Source of the DNA: an uncultured Eubacteriales bacterium
GTDB lineage: Bacteria > Bacillota > Clostridia > Oscillospirales > Oscillospiraceae
Length of the DNA: 64,000 bases
Direction of reading: 5' to 3'
NCBI GenBank assembly: GCA_900543625.1
Contig: UQSF01000006.1
Span: forward strand, 42,939-106,938
Under the pieces are notes generated by a model that saw nothing but the letters and a program-made list of their open reading frames with translations, made no database searches and had not been told where the DNA came from. The stretch's first letter is position 1; the number at the start of each line of letters is the position of its first letter. Positions 35,411-44,659 of this stretch are shown here, piece by piece. A program made the position numbers and the translations under genes.

Positions 35411-36433
35411 TCACGCGCCGATCAGGCTCTGGTCAAACGCAAACAGCGCCTCGTTGATCTCAAAGACATTGTAGTTGCCACGCGCGACGAAAAACTCCAC
35501 GATGATATCAAACTTATTCGAATGCGAGAGCGCGAAGCCCGCCTTGCAGAGCATATCCTGCAGCTCATTAAGCGGCAGCTCCAGAGCGATGGCAAAGGCA
35601 ATGACCGTCGGCTTGGAGGGCTTATAACCCTTGTCCGAGCGAATCTTCGAAAAGAGTTTGCGGTCGATGTTCGCCTTTTTGTAGCACTGCGCGTCCGTCA
35701 TGCCGCGCTCGTCGATCTTGCGCAGGAGCATCTCGGAAAAGCTCTCATCGAGCTGCTCAAGTGCGTCTTTGAGCGTGCCTGGGTGCAGCGCTCCGACGGC
35801 GCGCGGCGCCGGCGCTGTGTCCGCCTGCATACACACGGATGCATCGCAGACCGGATACGCCTCCATGCGGCGCTGGCGTGCACGGCGCTCATCCGAATGC
35901 GCCGCGGCATAGCGGTCGTCAATATATGCCGTGATGTCCGCAAATAGCTTGCTGCCGATCTGATACGCCTTGCGGTCAAAGATGACGAGGTAGACGGTCA
36001 TATCGTGCGCAAGCAGGAAATCGCCGATGGCATCGATCGCCGTCCTGAGCGCCAGATCCTTCGGAAATCCGTAAACACCGGAGGCGATGAGCGGAAACGC
36101 GACCGACGCACAGCTGTGCTCCAGTGCGAGCGCAAGCGACGACCGGTAGCAGGCAGCGAGTAGCTCTCGCTCTCCGTGCGCGCCGCCGCACCAGCGCGGG
36201 CCGACCGTGTGGATAACATACCGGCACGGCAGAGCATAGCCCTTCGTGAGCTTCGCGTGCCCAGTCGCGCAGCCGCCGAGCGCTTTGCACTCTGCCAGCA
36301 GCTCCGGACCGGCGGCGCGGTGGATGCAGCCGTCCACCCCACCTCCGCCGTCTGAGAGCGAGACGTTCGCGGCGTTGACGATGGCATCGACCTGCATATG
36401 TGTAATGTCGTTTCTGACAATCTGCAGCGGCAT
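35411..36433 (-). CDS. Macro domain protein with C-terminal helical (HTH-like) domain
   Basis: A 340-residue two-domain protein. Residues 1-175 form a macro domain of the O-acetyl-ADP-ribose deacetylase type: NAANVSLSDGGGGVDGCIHRAAG and the second loop ASGVYGFPKD are intact. Residues about 226-338 are a separate helical domain resembling an XRE-type HTH (DERGMTDAQCYKKANIDRKLFSKI). This suggests a DNA- or protein-binding adaptor linked to ADP-ribose chemistry. It follows the small membrane protein gene and precedes the VWA gene. Substrate unknown. Confidence 0.88.
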   Translation of the reverse strand: MPLQIVRNDITHMQVDAIVNAANVSLSDGGGGVDGCIHRAAGPELLAECKALGGCATGHAKLTKGYALPCRYVIHTVGPRWCGGAHGERELLAACYRSSLALALEHSCASVAFPLIASGVYGFPKDLALRTAIDAIGDFLLAHDMTVYLVIFDRKAYQIGSKLFADITAYIDDRYAAAHSDERRARQRRMEAYPVCDASVCMQADTAPAPRAVGALHPGTLKDALEQLDESFSEMLLRKIDERGMTDAQCYKKANIDRKLFSKIRSDKGYKPSKPTVIAFAIALELPLNELQDMLCKAGFALSHSNKFDIIVEFFVARGNYNVFEINEALFAFDQSLIGA

Positions 36434-36451
36434 GGTATGTCTCCCCTTCGT

Positions 36452-36661
36452 TCAAAGCGGCATCGCCGTGCGGGCAAGCAGAATGACGACCACAACGGCG
36501 AGCGCGAATGCCGCGACGCCGATCAGCACGGCTGTTTTCTTCCCCAAGCGTTTCTGCGATGCCCGCGCGATCAGCGCGGCGGCGGCCACGCAGACCGCTG
36601 CTGCCGCGAGCGCGATGCCCAGCAGCGTCCATAGCCAGGACAGCTCATAAATGATCTGCAT
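36452..36661 (-). CDS. Small two-helix membrane protein
   Basis: A 69-residue protein with two hydrophobic segments (about 8-30 and 44-64) joined by a basic loop (RASQKRLGKK). No family recognised. GAGGTG precedes the ATG at 36661, and it overlaps the region just after the polymerase stop, so it is cotranscribed with the exopolysaccharide genes. Whether it belongs to that system is unclear. Confidence 0.65.
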   Translation of the reverse strand: MQIIYELSWLWTLLGIALAAAAVCVAAAALIARASQKRLGKKTAVLIGVAAFALAVVVVILLARTAMPL

Positions 36662-36665
36662 ACGT

Positions 36666-38036
36666 TCACCTCGTCCTTTCCACAGCGCACACGACATTTC
36701 CGTCACTCTGTTCATTACCCGACGCCGCATAACCGGCGCCGATCACTGCATAGACAGGCAACAGGAAAAACTCATCGAAAAACAAAATGTCCAGCGCCAT
36801 CCACGGCAGTACAACGCCGACACACATGAGCAAAAAGGCATTTCTCCGGCAACCGCTCCTGCCGCCTGCCCGCTTGAGCGTCATTGCCAGCCACGCACAC
36901 AGCACCGGAAGCCCGATCAGGCCAAACTGGAACACGCTCTGAATGATGGTATTGTGCGAGGCCTTTGTTCCGAGCGTGACGCTCGTAAAGCCGGAGCCGA
37001 GCAGCATCAGCACGGGATCGTGGCTAATGTCATGCAGATACATCCGCCATATTTCCGACCGGTGTGTCGTCAGATCCGAAACGTTGGCCGCATTCGAAAA
37101 GCGGGACATCACCATGCGCAGCAGGTCTTGAACCGCTGCGGACAAAAGCATGACCACAGCCGCGCACGCAACACCTGCAAGGATAGCGATGCCTCTTTTC
37201 ACATGACCTCCGGTGAGCAGGACCGGAACCCAGACAAAAAACAGGCAGGCCAAGACGACCACGAAGGATTTCGAAGCTGAGAGCAGCCCGCAGTAGACAA
37301 GAACCATCATAACGCCGATCCAGACGATCTGCCGGCTGCGCCGCCGTTCCCTGCTCATGAGCAGCTGGACGCCGGCGAGGCAGGCGGTAATATGCGCGCA
37401 GTAGAAGTTCGGGTCACGGTAATAGCCGGACAGCCGCGTGATCTTCAGATACGAATCTACTTTGATGTACTGAGAAATGTTCGGATACCCCGCGATCTGT
37501 CGGGCGGAAAGCGCGGCCACAATGATGCCGCAGGCAAAAAACAGCGTCAGTCTCGAAAAACTGACTGCGCCGGAAAGTCCCTTTGCCACGCACGGGAACA
37601 GCAGAAGCATCATGAAAAAGAACAGATAGTGATTCTCAATGGGGTTCGACTGGATCGCCTTCGCGATCAGCGTCGTGACCGCGAGAAATGCCGTCACCAG
37701 GATCTGATACAGCGCCAGACGAAAACCGCCTCTCTGCCAATAATACAAGCATGTCACAAGCAATGCAATGGTAAAAAACGAGATGCTGCCGCGATCTGTC
37801 CGCAAAAGCGGGCTCCAGGGGAGAAAAAACAGCAGCACGCACATAGCGTCATTTTGAAAACATGACCAAAAATGAAAGGCCAGAAAGACAGCCAAGCAGG
37901 CCGCGATCAGCATCTTGCTCCCGCTGATCTGCACAATGCAGAGCAGCAGCGCGATCAAAAGGCAGCCAAACAGCGTACCGGCACCACCAATGCCCGTCCT
38001 TACAACACCGCCGTGATCAAGTTGTGTCTTCATCAT
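36666..38036 (-). CDS. O-antigen ligase/polymerase family (Wzy-like) membrane protein
   Basis: A 456-residue protein with about eleven hydrophobic segments and a large extracytoplasmic loop between about 300 and 385, typical of Wzy polymerases and O-antigen ligases. In a Gram-positive it would join repeat units of the surface polysaccharide. It overlaps the glycosyltransferase gene by 20 bases. Sequence identity within this family is low, so the call rests on topology and operon context. Confidence 0.82.
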   Translation of the reverse strand: MMKTQLDHGGVVRTGIGGAGTLFGCLLIALLLCIVQISGSKMLIAACLAVFLAFHFWSCFQNDAMCVLLFFLPWSPLLRTDRGSISFFTIALLVTCLYYWQRGGFRLALYQILVTAFLAVTTLIAKAIQSNPIENHYLFFFMMLLLFPCVAKGLSGAVSFSRLTLFFACGIIVAALSARQIAGYPNISQYIKVDSYLKITRLSGYYRDPNFYCAHITACLAGVQLLMSRERRRSRQIVWIGVMMVLVYCGLLSASKSFVVVLACLFFVWVPVLLTGGHVKRGIAILAGVACAAVVMLLSAAVQDLLRMVMSRFSNAANVSDLTTHRSEIWRMYLHDISHDPVLMLLGSGFTSVTLGTKASHNTIIQSVFQFGLIGLPVLCAWLAMTLKRAGGRSGCRRNAFLLMCVGVVLPWMALDILFFDEFFLLPVYAVIGAGYAASGNEQSDGNVVCAVERTR

Positions 38037-39201
38037 AACCGTTGATCAACTCCGAAAATTTACGTTTTGCCGCTGTCACATCAAACGCAACTCCGCCAAG
38101 TGCCTCACGCTGCGTCCGCAGCATCTGCGGTGCATCCAGCAATCGCCGCAGCCCCTGCGTGATACCCGCTTGCGTGTTGGGGCACACCCAGCCAAAGCCC
38201 GTGTCTTTCACCATCTCGACCGCAGATGAGGTCTCAGTCGTTAAAATCGGTGTACCAAGCAAAGCGGACTCATGTATGACCATCGGTGCAGCCTCTGAAA
38301 AAGATGGGATCAGGAGCACATCCGCCGCCCGCATATAGCCGTATGGATTTTCCATCGCGCCAAGCAAAACGACTGTATCGTCAAGCCCCAGCTCTGTTAT
38401 GACCTTTTGCGCCTCGGCATACTCCGGCCCGTCTCCGATGAGATAGTAACGCATCCCGACGCGCTGTGCCCCCAGTGCAGCCACTGCATACAGCGCGCGC
38501 AGGATCCCCTTTTCGCGCCCGAATCTGGCTACAGACAGAACATTCAGCCGTCTATGATCCAAATTGACCGCCCGCGCTTTTGCCAAGCGAGCAATCGCCG
38601 CATCATTCTGGAAATTCGGAATAACGCACGTTTTGCCCGCGAGCTGCGGATGGACATTCAAAAACGCGCGCCTGCAGCCGTCGGAGCACGCCACGATCTC
38701 GTCAAACCGCCGGTAGAGACCGGCATTATACGCCGAAGCGGCGCGGATCCGTCCGTAATCGCAGTGAAGATACGTGATCTTCTTTTTCGCATCCACGCAG
38801 TTGAGGACAAACGCATTGCACCCGCCGTAAAACGTATGCGCCGCCCCGCTGTGCAAAAAAGAGATCGCCGCATCAAACCCCTGTATGCGCTTTTGCAGCA
38901 AACAGGCGAGCCGTGTGCTGAAGGGCATGCCAAACACGCGCGTCACGCCTGCCCAAAACGCGCGCAGCAGCCGGTCACGAACCGTCAACACATCGTTTTT
39001 CGTCATGCCAAAATAGCGAAACGCACCATCTGCAGCGCACACGCGCACATCCGAAGGCACTTCGTTGAGCAGCGCGCCGCCGCAGTAAAACAAAAGCAGC
39101 GTGATGTCGTAATCGGCATGCAGTGTCTGCAGCAGGTTCAGCAGCGCTTTTTGCACACCGCCGATGTGCATATTGTTATTCACGATCAGAATCCGTTTCA
39201 T
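38017..39201 (-). CDS. Glycosyltransferase family 4
   Basis: A 394-residue GT-B enzyme. The N-terminal NNNMHIGGVQKALLNLL is the acceptor-side Gly-rich loop, and the donor site shows SVARFGREKGI, GDGPE, and the EX7E-like motif in SFSEAAPMVIHESALLGTP. It transfers a sugar from a nucleotide donor to the lipid-linked repeat unit on the cytoplasmic side. Sugar unknown. Overlaps both neighbours. Confidence 0.88.
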   Translation of the reverse strand: MKRILIVNNNMHIGGVQKALLNLLQTLHADYDITLLLFYCGGALLNEVPSDVRVCAADGAFRYFGMTKNDVLTVRDRLLRAFWAGVTRVFGMPFSTRLACLLQKRIQGFDAAISFLHSGAAHTFYGGCNAFVLNCVDAKKKITYLHCDYGRIRAASAYNAGLYRRFDEIVACSDGCRRAFLNVHPQLAGKTCVIPNFQNDAAIARLAKARAVNLDHRRLNVLSVARFGREKGILRALYAVAALGAQRVGMRYYLIGDGPEYAEAQKVITELGLDDTVVLLGAMENPYGYMRAADVLLIPSFSEAAPMVIHESALLGTPILTTETSSAVEMVKDTGFGWVCPNTQAGITQGLRRLLDAPQMLRTQREALGGVAFDVTAAKRKFSELINGYDEDTT

Positions 39202-40675
39202 ATTTTGCTTCCCTCAAGCGCTTCCAACAATAGAATGCGGTCGGAGCGCCAACCGCTGACAAGGTCGCAAGTCCCCACAAAACCCATTGAAAATAGTTGT
39301 CGATCGCAATGCCTTGCAGCAGCCGGCAGCCTGCTGCAGCGAGCACCCCCAGCAGCGCGGCAGCCGCCGCGAACCGTACCAGCAGCTTTGAAAGCGGAAT
39401 GTGCAGGATGTGTCTGCCGGAATAGGCCATGTAGTAGACGCTGCGAAACACCGTTGCGGTCAAGGTACCCAGCGCAACGCCGATCAGCGGACTCCAATGG
39501 ATCAAAGCGCAGGAAAGAATGATATTGATCGCCGCTTCCCCATAAGCACCCCAGCGCGTTTGCCGAAAACGGTTTGCCGCGGCCGGCAAGCCGGAGCACG
39601 GCAGCATCATGCAGTTGACAGCCTCCGCCATCAGCAGGGCCAACGCAAACACCGGCTGTATGTAGTCGGCATCGGTAATTCCCTTGGTATAGAGACGGAC
39701 GAAGGGCACGATCAGGGCCCCCGTGCAGGAAAACAGCACGACCGAGACAGAGACGATCAGCGTCTGATACCGCCGGAAAGCACGCCGCAGCCGGTCAAGC
39801 CGTCCTTTTGCAATCAGTTCTCCAAACTTCGCCTCCATGCCGCTGGAAAACGATTCCGTGATTGCGCGAACACTGCCGATGACCATGTTGTAAACGGCAT
39901 ATACTGCAACCAGCTTCACATCCGCAAACAACGTAAGCAGCACGATATCGGTATTCATGTGCAAAAAATACGCGATGTGCTGACCAATCCCCGTCCATTT
40001 CTGGTCCAAAACCGCGCTTGTCTTTCCGGCCTTCGGCAGCGGATAGTGCTTTCTCACATAAAGCCGGTACAGCAGCGGCCGCACGGCAAAGATCAAACTG
40101 CTCCCAAGCTTCACCCAGAGCAGCTGCGTCTTGAGCTGCGTCAGCAAAACCACTGCGGCTGCATTGACGACCGCAGCTGCGATCATGATGCAGTTGTTGA
40201 CATACTGCCTTTGGTCGGCAACGATCAGTGTCAGGTTCGCCAAACCGCCCATATATTTTGCAAGCGTTGACAGGCCGATCGTGAGCACCAGCGCGAAAAT
40301 ATACGGTCTGGAATAAAGCGTTACGCCTGCGAGATCGTGATAGGTCAAACCGAGCAAAACACTGTAGACAACAAATGCGGCTGCAACATAATAAAAAAAG
40401 TGCCGGATCGCATTGTATACCGCGCTGACCTCGCACATATCGCGCCGAGCCAGCGGTGCATACAGTTTTGCGCGCGCAACGCCGCCGATCCCGCTTTCAA
40501 GCAGCATGATGTAGGAAAGAAACTGTGTAATGGACGCACATATGCCGTACGCCTCCGAGCCGAAGGACGCGAGCAAAACACGCAGAGTAACGATCCCGCA
40601 GGCAGTCGTGATCAGCTGGTTGCACAAAGCCGTTGCTATATTCCGTTTTGCTCTGTCATCTCTTGCATCGACCAT
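39176..40675 (-). CDS. Polysaccharide flippase (Wzx/MATE-like)
   Basis: A 499-residue protein with about fourteen hydrophobic segments, of the oligosaccharide flippase family. It would move lipid-linked repeat units across the membrane for polymerisation. ATG codons occur at 40684 and 40675; I prefer 40675 because AGGAG is only one base from the first. Its start lies within the 3' part of the preceding glycosyltransferase's neighbourhood, 86 bases before that gene's stop is reached on the other side, so packing is tight. Confidence 0.82.
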   Translation of the reverse strand: MVDARDDRAKRNIATALCNQLITTACGIVTLRVLLASFGSEAYGICASITQFLSYIMLLESGIGGVARAKLYAPLARRDMCEVSAVYNAIRHFFYYVAAAFVVYSVLLGLTYHDLAGVTLYSRPYIFALVLTIGLSTLAKYMGGLANLTLIVADQRQYVNNCIMIAAAVVNAAAVVLLTQLKTQLLWVKLGSSLIFAVRPLLYRLYVRKHYPLPKAGKTSAVLDQKWTGIGQHIAYFLHMNTDIVLLTLFADVKLVAVYAVYNMVIGSVRAITESFSSGMEAKFGELIAKGRLDRLRRAFRRYQTLIVSVSVVLFSCTGALIVPFVRLYTKGITDADYIQPVFALALLMAEAVNCMMLPCSGLPAAANRFRQTRWGAYGEAAINIILSCALIHWSPLIGVALGTLTATVFRSVYYMAYSGRHILHIPLSKLLVRFAAAAALLGVLAAAGCRLLQGIAIDNYFQWVLWGLATLSAVGAPTAFYCWKRLREAKYETDSDRE

Positions 40676-40760
40676 TCTGCTCATACTCCTGTCACGCGCA
40701 TTGGAGAGACGCACAAATGCGTCCCCGTTCGGATCGGAGGCATAGTCATGTGCGCTCCAC

Positions 40761-41582
40761 TCATTGCGCTCCGGTACCGCGCTGCGGCCGCTTATCTCTC
40801 GGCGTCTCACGTGTGCCCCGGTACATCGCCCGCAGAGCACGGAAGAAGGTCATTTCTCCCCGGTACGCACTGTACCGCTTCAGGCAAAAGCGCAGGCACA
40901 GCGGCGCTGCAGCCGCACCGAACGCCGCCCGATACAAAACGCCCTGATCGTGAAAATACTTCTCATCAAAGCCGTGAAAGCAGGTGGACGCGTCCTTGGC
41001 GCAGGTGCCGAGGCAGAAGCTGCTCGTATACACCCGAAGCCCCCGGCGAAACGCGTCGCACAAAAACAACGTGTCCTCCCCGTGGGCATAGTTCGTGCCG
41101 CCGCCGAAGAGCGTGGAAAACCAGATGTTTGCCCGGCGCTGACTGTCTCGGCGGATGGAGCAAACGCACGTCCCATACCGCAGAGCGCGGTGAAAGCGCA
41201 GGCGTCCGTCGCGGTTTTTGATCCGGCGGATCACACGCCCGCCCTGCGTTATGTCCAGGGAAAAAAGGATCATATCCGCATCCGGATGCTGCGCATAGGC
41301 GCGGCGCACACCGTCGGCATAACCGTCGGCATAGCTGATATCATCGTCGGCAAAAAGCAGGATATCCCCGGTCGCGTGCAGCAGCGCAATGTTGCGGTTG
41401 ACGCCGACGCCCCGCGTGTCCGTGGTGATCATGCGCAGTGTGCGCCCTGCGTTTGACTGTGTCTCTTTGCGGTATCCGTCGGCCTGATTGCCAAACACGG
41501 CATCGCCGGTAATGTGCATTTTATCCGCGATCGTCAAGTCCTTCTGCCCCATGGTGACGCAGACAACCTCTACTCTATCCAT
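40761..41582 (-). CDS. Family 2-like glycosyltransferase
   Basis: A 273-residue GT-A-type enzyme. The acidic metal motif is FADDDISY (about 98-105), preceded by NRNIALLHATGDIL, and GEDTLFLCDAFRRGL resembles the second conserved acidic region. Donor and acceptor unknown. It is 15 bases after licD. The C-terminal end is basic and probably disordered. Confidence 0.82.
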   Translation of the reverse strand: MDRVEVVCVTMGQKDLTIADKMHITGDAVFGNQADGYRKETQSNAGRTLRMITTDTRGVGVNRNIALLHATGDILLFADDDISYADGYADGVRRAYAQHPDADMILFSLDITQGGRVIRRIKNRDGRLRFHRALRYGTCVCSIRRDSQRRANIWFSTLFGGGTNYAHGEDTLFLCDAFRRGLRVYTSSFCLGTCAKDASTCFHGFDEKYFHDQGVLYRAAFGAAAAPLCLRFCLKRYSAYRGEMTFFRALRAMYRGTRETPRDKRPQRGTGAQ

Positions 41583-41597
41583 ACATTCCTCCGGCAG

Positions 41598-42461
41598 TCA
41601 GCGGATGCTCCGCGTGCAGACATCAATACGCATTGCCTGCTGTGCAGCGAGATAGTCCGTGTAGGAGCGCTCGAGATCGATGATTGCCGCGTGCTCCTTA
41701 CACCTGCGTGCCTCCGGAGACGGAAGCGTATGCCAGTTGCCGTACAGCTGCGTCAGCAGCGCGTCATAATGCGCCGTGACCGGGAACACGCCATCTTCAA
41801 ACGGGAGCCCGACCGACTCCGTCAGCCACTCACGCGGGAGCAGATTTTTTTCATACCGTTTTCCGGCCGCCAGAAACGAATGCAGCAGCGCGGTCCGGTC
41901 GTCTCCTCTGCGCATGCAGAGCGTTTCCAACGCCCGGCGCGGCAGCGGACGGCAAAGCTGCATGAACACTTTTTTCGCCACGCTGTCCGTCTCATAGCCG
42001 CGCGCATAGAGTGCCTTGGCAATGATCGCCCTAGACGCCGCAAACTGCAGCCGCCGCATCAGCGGCCGGTCCGAAAGATTGTCGCACGGGAAAATGTCTA
42101 AGTAGACGCCCTGATGGACAAGCGGGTCTTTCGGATGATATTTTTCGATGCAGGCCGTGTGATTTCTGCGCAGCTTGGAAAACTGCATGGGCCAGTGCGC
42201 GCTGTTTTCCCGCTGCACATAGTAGCGCTCAGGATCAAAGTCCCCCGCCGCTTCTGCGAACAATCGGTCATATTCGCTGCGCATGAGGATCACATCCACA
42301 TCGTCGTCCCACGGGATGAAGCCGTGGTGACGGACGGCGCCCAACGCCGTTCCGGCGAAGAGCTGATAGGATATGTGGTGCCTGCTGCACACAGCGTCAA
42401 AGTCCTTGAGCATCTCCAGCAGGAGCGTCTGATGCGCAGTCAAAACCTTCACTTCTCCCAT
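41598..42461 (-). CDS. LicD family phosphotransferase
   Basis: A 287-residue LicD/FKTN-type protein. The signature GTALGAVRHHGFIPWDDDVDV (residues about 42-62) holds the catalytic acidic residues. LicD enzymes move phosphocholine, or another phospho-alcohol or phospho-sugar, onto cell-surface glycans. No choline uptake or licC gene is visible, so the donor is uncertain. It starts two bases after the upstream glycosyltransferase stop. Confidence 0.9.
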   Translation of the reverse strand: MGEVKVLTAHQTLLLEMLKDFDAVCSRHHISYQLFAGTALGAVRHHGFIPWDDDVDVILMRSEYDRLFAEAAGDFDPERYYVQRENSAHWPMQFSKLRRNHTACIEKYHPKDPLVHQGVYLDIFPCDNLSDRPLMRRLQFAASRAIIAKALYARGYETDSVAKKVFMQLCRPLPRRALETLCMRRGDDRTALLHSFLAAGKRYEKNLLPREWLTESVGLPFEDGVFPVTAHYDALLTQLYGNWHTLPSPEARRCKEHAAIIDLERSYTDYLAAQQAMRIDVCTRSIR

Positions 42462-42463
42462 GG

Positions 42464-43249
42464 TTAGATTCTCCCGTGCTTACGCATGCCATGGAGTGCG
42501 TAAGAAAAAAACGCGCAAGCGGATCGTGGCAGCGAGAGCCGCTCAACATCCCGGTAGATCCGCCAACGGTATCTGGCAGATTTGAGCTTATCGCTCGAAC
42601 GAGAGCCCTTCGCAACACGGTAGTCCGCCAAAGTTTCTCTACTCGCCAAGGTCCGGAAGCCGGAACGCATCAGCTCCAGCCAGAGCGCATAGTCCTCGTG
42701 ATAATACTGCGCACAAAAACGATGGTCACGTAAAGCATCCCGCCGAATCAGCACAGTGGAACAGCTGAGCACACTTTCCTCGAGCATGGCATGATAGGAC
42801 GTCGTTTCCGGAACGATGAAATCCGACAAATGGCAGCCGTTTTCATCTATCATCGCATACGAACAATAGACAATATCCGCATCCGAACTCCTCGCCACGG
42901 CAAGCTGTTTTTCCAGCTTCTGCGCACGCCACCTATCATCACTGTCAAGCAGCGCGATCCATTCCCCCTGCGCGAGATCAAAGCCTCGGTTTCTTGTGCG
43001 TGCAACACCCATGTTCTGCGGATTGCACAAGACCTGAATGCGTGCATCCTGTTGTGCATAGCTCTCTGCGATCTCTACTGTGCGGTCAGCAGAACCGTCA
43101 TCGAGGATCAGCAGATTCCAGTTTTTATACGTCTGGGCGCACACGGAAGCAATGGCTTCCCCGATGTATTTCTCAGCATTGTATGCGGGCATGATCACGG
43201 AAACCAGCGGCTGCTTGTCGGCCGCACCGGTCAGAGTATCTTGTTTCAT
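42464..43249 (-). CDS. Glycosyltransferase family 2
   Basis: A 261-residue GT-A enzyme with the classical start PLVSVIMPAYNAEKYIGEAIASVCAQTYKNWNLLILDDGS and the DXD-like motif LLDSDDRW around residue 100. It adds a sugar to the growing repeat unit. The ATG at 43249 overlaps the cpsB stop (ATGA); upstream in-frame residues lie inside cpsB and are not used. Confidence 0.9.
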   Translation of the reverse strand: MKQDTLTGAADKQPLVSVIMPAYNAEKYIGEAIASVCAQTYKNWNLLILDDGSADRTVEIAESYAQQDARIQVLCNPQNMGVARTRNRGFDLAQGEWIALLDSDDRWRAQKLEKQLAVARSSDADIVYCSYAMIDENGCHLSDFIVPETTSYHAMLEESVLSCSTVLIRRDALRDHRFCAQYYHEDYALWLELMRSGFRTLASRETLADYRVAKGSRSSDKLKSARYRWRIYRDVERLSLPRSACAFFSYALHGMRKHGRI

Positions 43250-43905
43250 GGCACTCTCTTTTCCAGCAGCCTTGCACATTTCTCCCAATCCTGATAGCCG
43301 CTGCCGAGCATATGGATGTCGCTGCCGAGATAGCGCACGCAGCCGCCTTCGATCCAGGTGAGATAGCGCTTGCGGTGCAGCGGCTTTGTCAGGCACGCGG
43401 CATTGAGCTGCAGCGGCACACCGTCGCGCGCCAGCTGCTCAATGTCCGCAGCCGGATAGCGCTCGGCGTGTGCGAGGATAATTTGTATATCCTGCAGATC
43501 CAGCAGCTGATACAGCGTGTCCCAGATAGACTCCGGCCACGCATAAAACGGCATTTCGAGCAGCAGCTCATTCGTGCCCTCGCGGCACAGACGGTGCAGG
43601 CCCTCAAGCCGCTCCATCCCGTCGCAGATGAGCACCTCCGCACCGAGGCAAATCTGCGGCGCTTGTTCCGGCAGATGCGCACGCAGCAGCTGCGCGCACT
43701 CCTCCCTGCGGCGCAGGAAGGATTCCGCCGATTCCTTGTGCGGGTAAAAGTGCGGCGTCGCGCAGACCGTTCGGATGCCGGCCGCAGCTGCCATATCCAG
43801 CTGCCGCAAAGACGTCTCAAGCCTGTCGCTCCCATGGTCACAGCCGGGCAGGACGTGTGCATGATAGTCCAGCGACAGGTCGATCCCGCCGTTACTGCGC
43901 TTCAT
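43246..43905 (-). CDS. cpsB: CpsB/YwqE-type tyrosine-protein phosphatase
   Basis: A 219-residue PHP-family phosphatase that removes phosphate from the CpsD kinase. Metal ligands appear as DYHAHVLPG near the N terminus, ATPHFYPH, ILAHAERYP and GSDIHMLG near the C terminus. It overlaps cpsD by 14 bases and the next gene by ATGA. With CpsC and CpsD it makes the standard control module for Gram-positive capsule length. Confidence 0.92.
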   Translation of the reverse strand: MKRSNGGIDLSLDYHAHVLPGCDHGSDRLETSLRQLDMAAAAGIRTVCATPHFYPHKESAESFLRRREECAQLLRAHLPEQAPQICLGAEVLICDGMERLEGLHRLCREGTNELLLEMPFYAWPESIWDTLYQLLDLQDIQIILAHAERYPAADIEQLARDGVPLQLNAACLTKPLHRKRYLTWIEGGCVRYLGSDIHMLGSGYQDWEKCARLLEKRVP

Positions 43906-44659
43906 AGGGATCGGAATACGAATACTTATATCCGTACTTGCCGCCGTATTTGTACTTATACTTATAGGCGTATTTTCCGGACTTCATATTCATGTCGTTG
44001 AGCACCACGCCGCACAGGTTCCCGCCTGCGCGCAGCACGGCGTCCTTGGCGTCGCTGAGCTCGTCCGTGGTCGTCACACCGGATTTCGTCACGAGCACCA
44101 CACCGTCCACATAGGTGGAAATGATCTGCGCATCCGCCACCGTGTTGATTGGCGGCGTGTCGATGATCACATAATCGTAGGTCTTGGCACTCTCCGCCAC
44201 GAAGCGTCTCATCCGCTCGGACGAGAGCAGCTCGGACGGGTTGGGCGGGATCGTACCGGTGCAGACGATCCACAGCGGCAGATCCGTCACCTTCACAAGC
44301 TCGAGCCGGCTGATCTTCGCCAAAAAGTCACACAGGCCGGCAGTGCTTCGCACTTTCCACAGACGCCGCTGCGTCGGCTTGCGCATATCCGCATCGACAA
44401 GCAGCACGCGCTTGCCGAGCATGGCGTAGCTGATGGCGATGTTCGCCGCCGTGAGGCTCTTGCCCTCTGAGGGCTTTGCGCTCGTGATGGCAAAGGTCGA
44501 GCAGGGGCGCTCCTTATCCGCCGTCATGCAAAACAACAGGCTGGTGCGCAGCTTTACATAGGCCTCCTTGATCGCAAACGGCGACTCATTGGTCAGCAAA
44601 CGCTTCCGGTTTGCCCGAACCGTTTCCCTCGTTGTTTTCCGAACATTTTTCTTTTTCAT
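43892..44659 (-). CDS. cpsD: CpsD/CapB-type tyrosine kinase with Tyr-rich tail
   Basis: A 255-residue BY-kinase that autophosphorylates on a C-terminal tyrosine cluster and controls polysaccharide export with CpsC. The Walker A motif is SAKPSEGKS (60-68), Walker A' is LLVDADMRKP, and the Walker B is VIIDTPP. The last ~30 residues hold ten tyrosines, mostly alternating with lysine. The ATG at 44659 overlaps the end of cpsC by 74 bases; its ribosome site is 14 bases away, so the start is a little uncertain. Confidence 0.9.
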   Translation of the reverse strand: MKKKNVRKTTRETVRANRKRLLTNESPFAIKEAYVKLRTSLLFCMTADKERPCSTFAITSAKPSEGKSLTAANIAISYAMLGKRVLLVDADMRKPTQRRLWKVRSTAGLCDFLAKISRLELVKVTDLPLWIVCTGTIPPNPSELLSSERMRRFVAESAKTYDYVIIDTPPINTVADAQIISTYVDGVVLVTKSGVTTTDELSDAKDAVLRAGGNLCGVVLNDMNMKSGKYAYKYKYKYGGKYGYKYSYSDPYEAQ

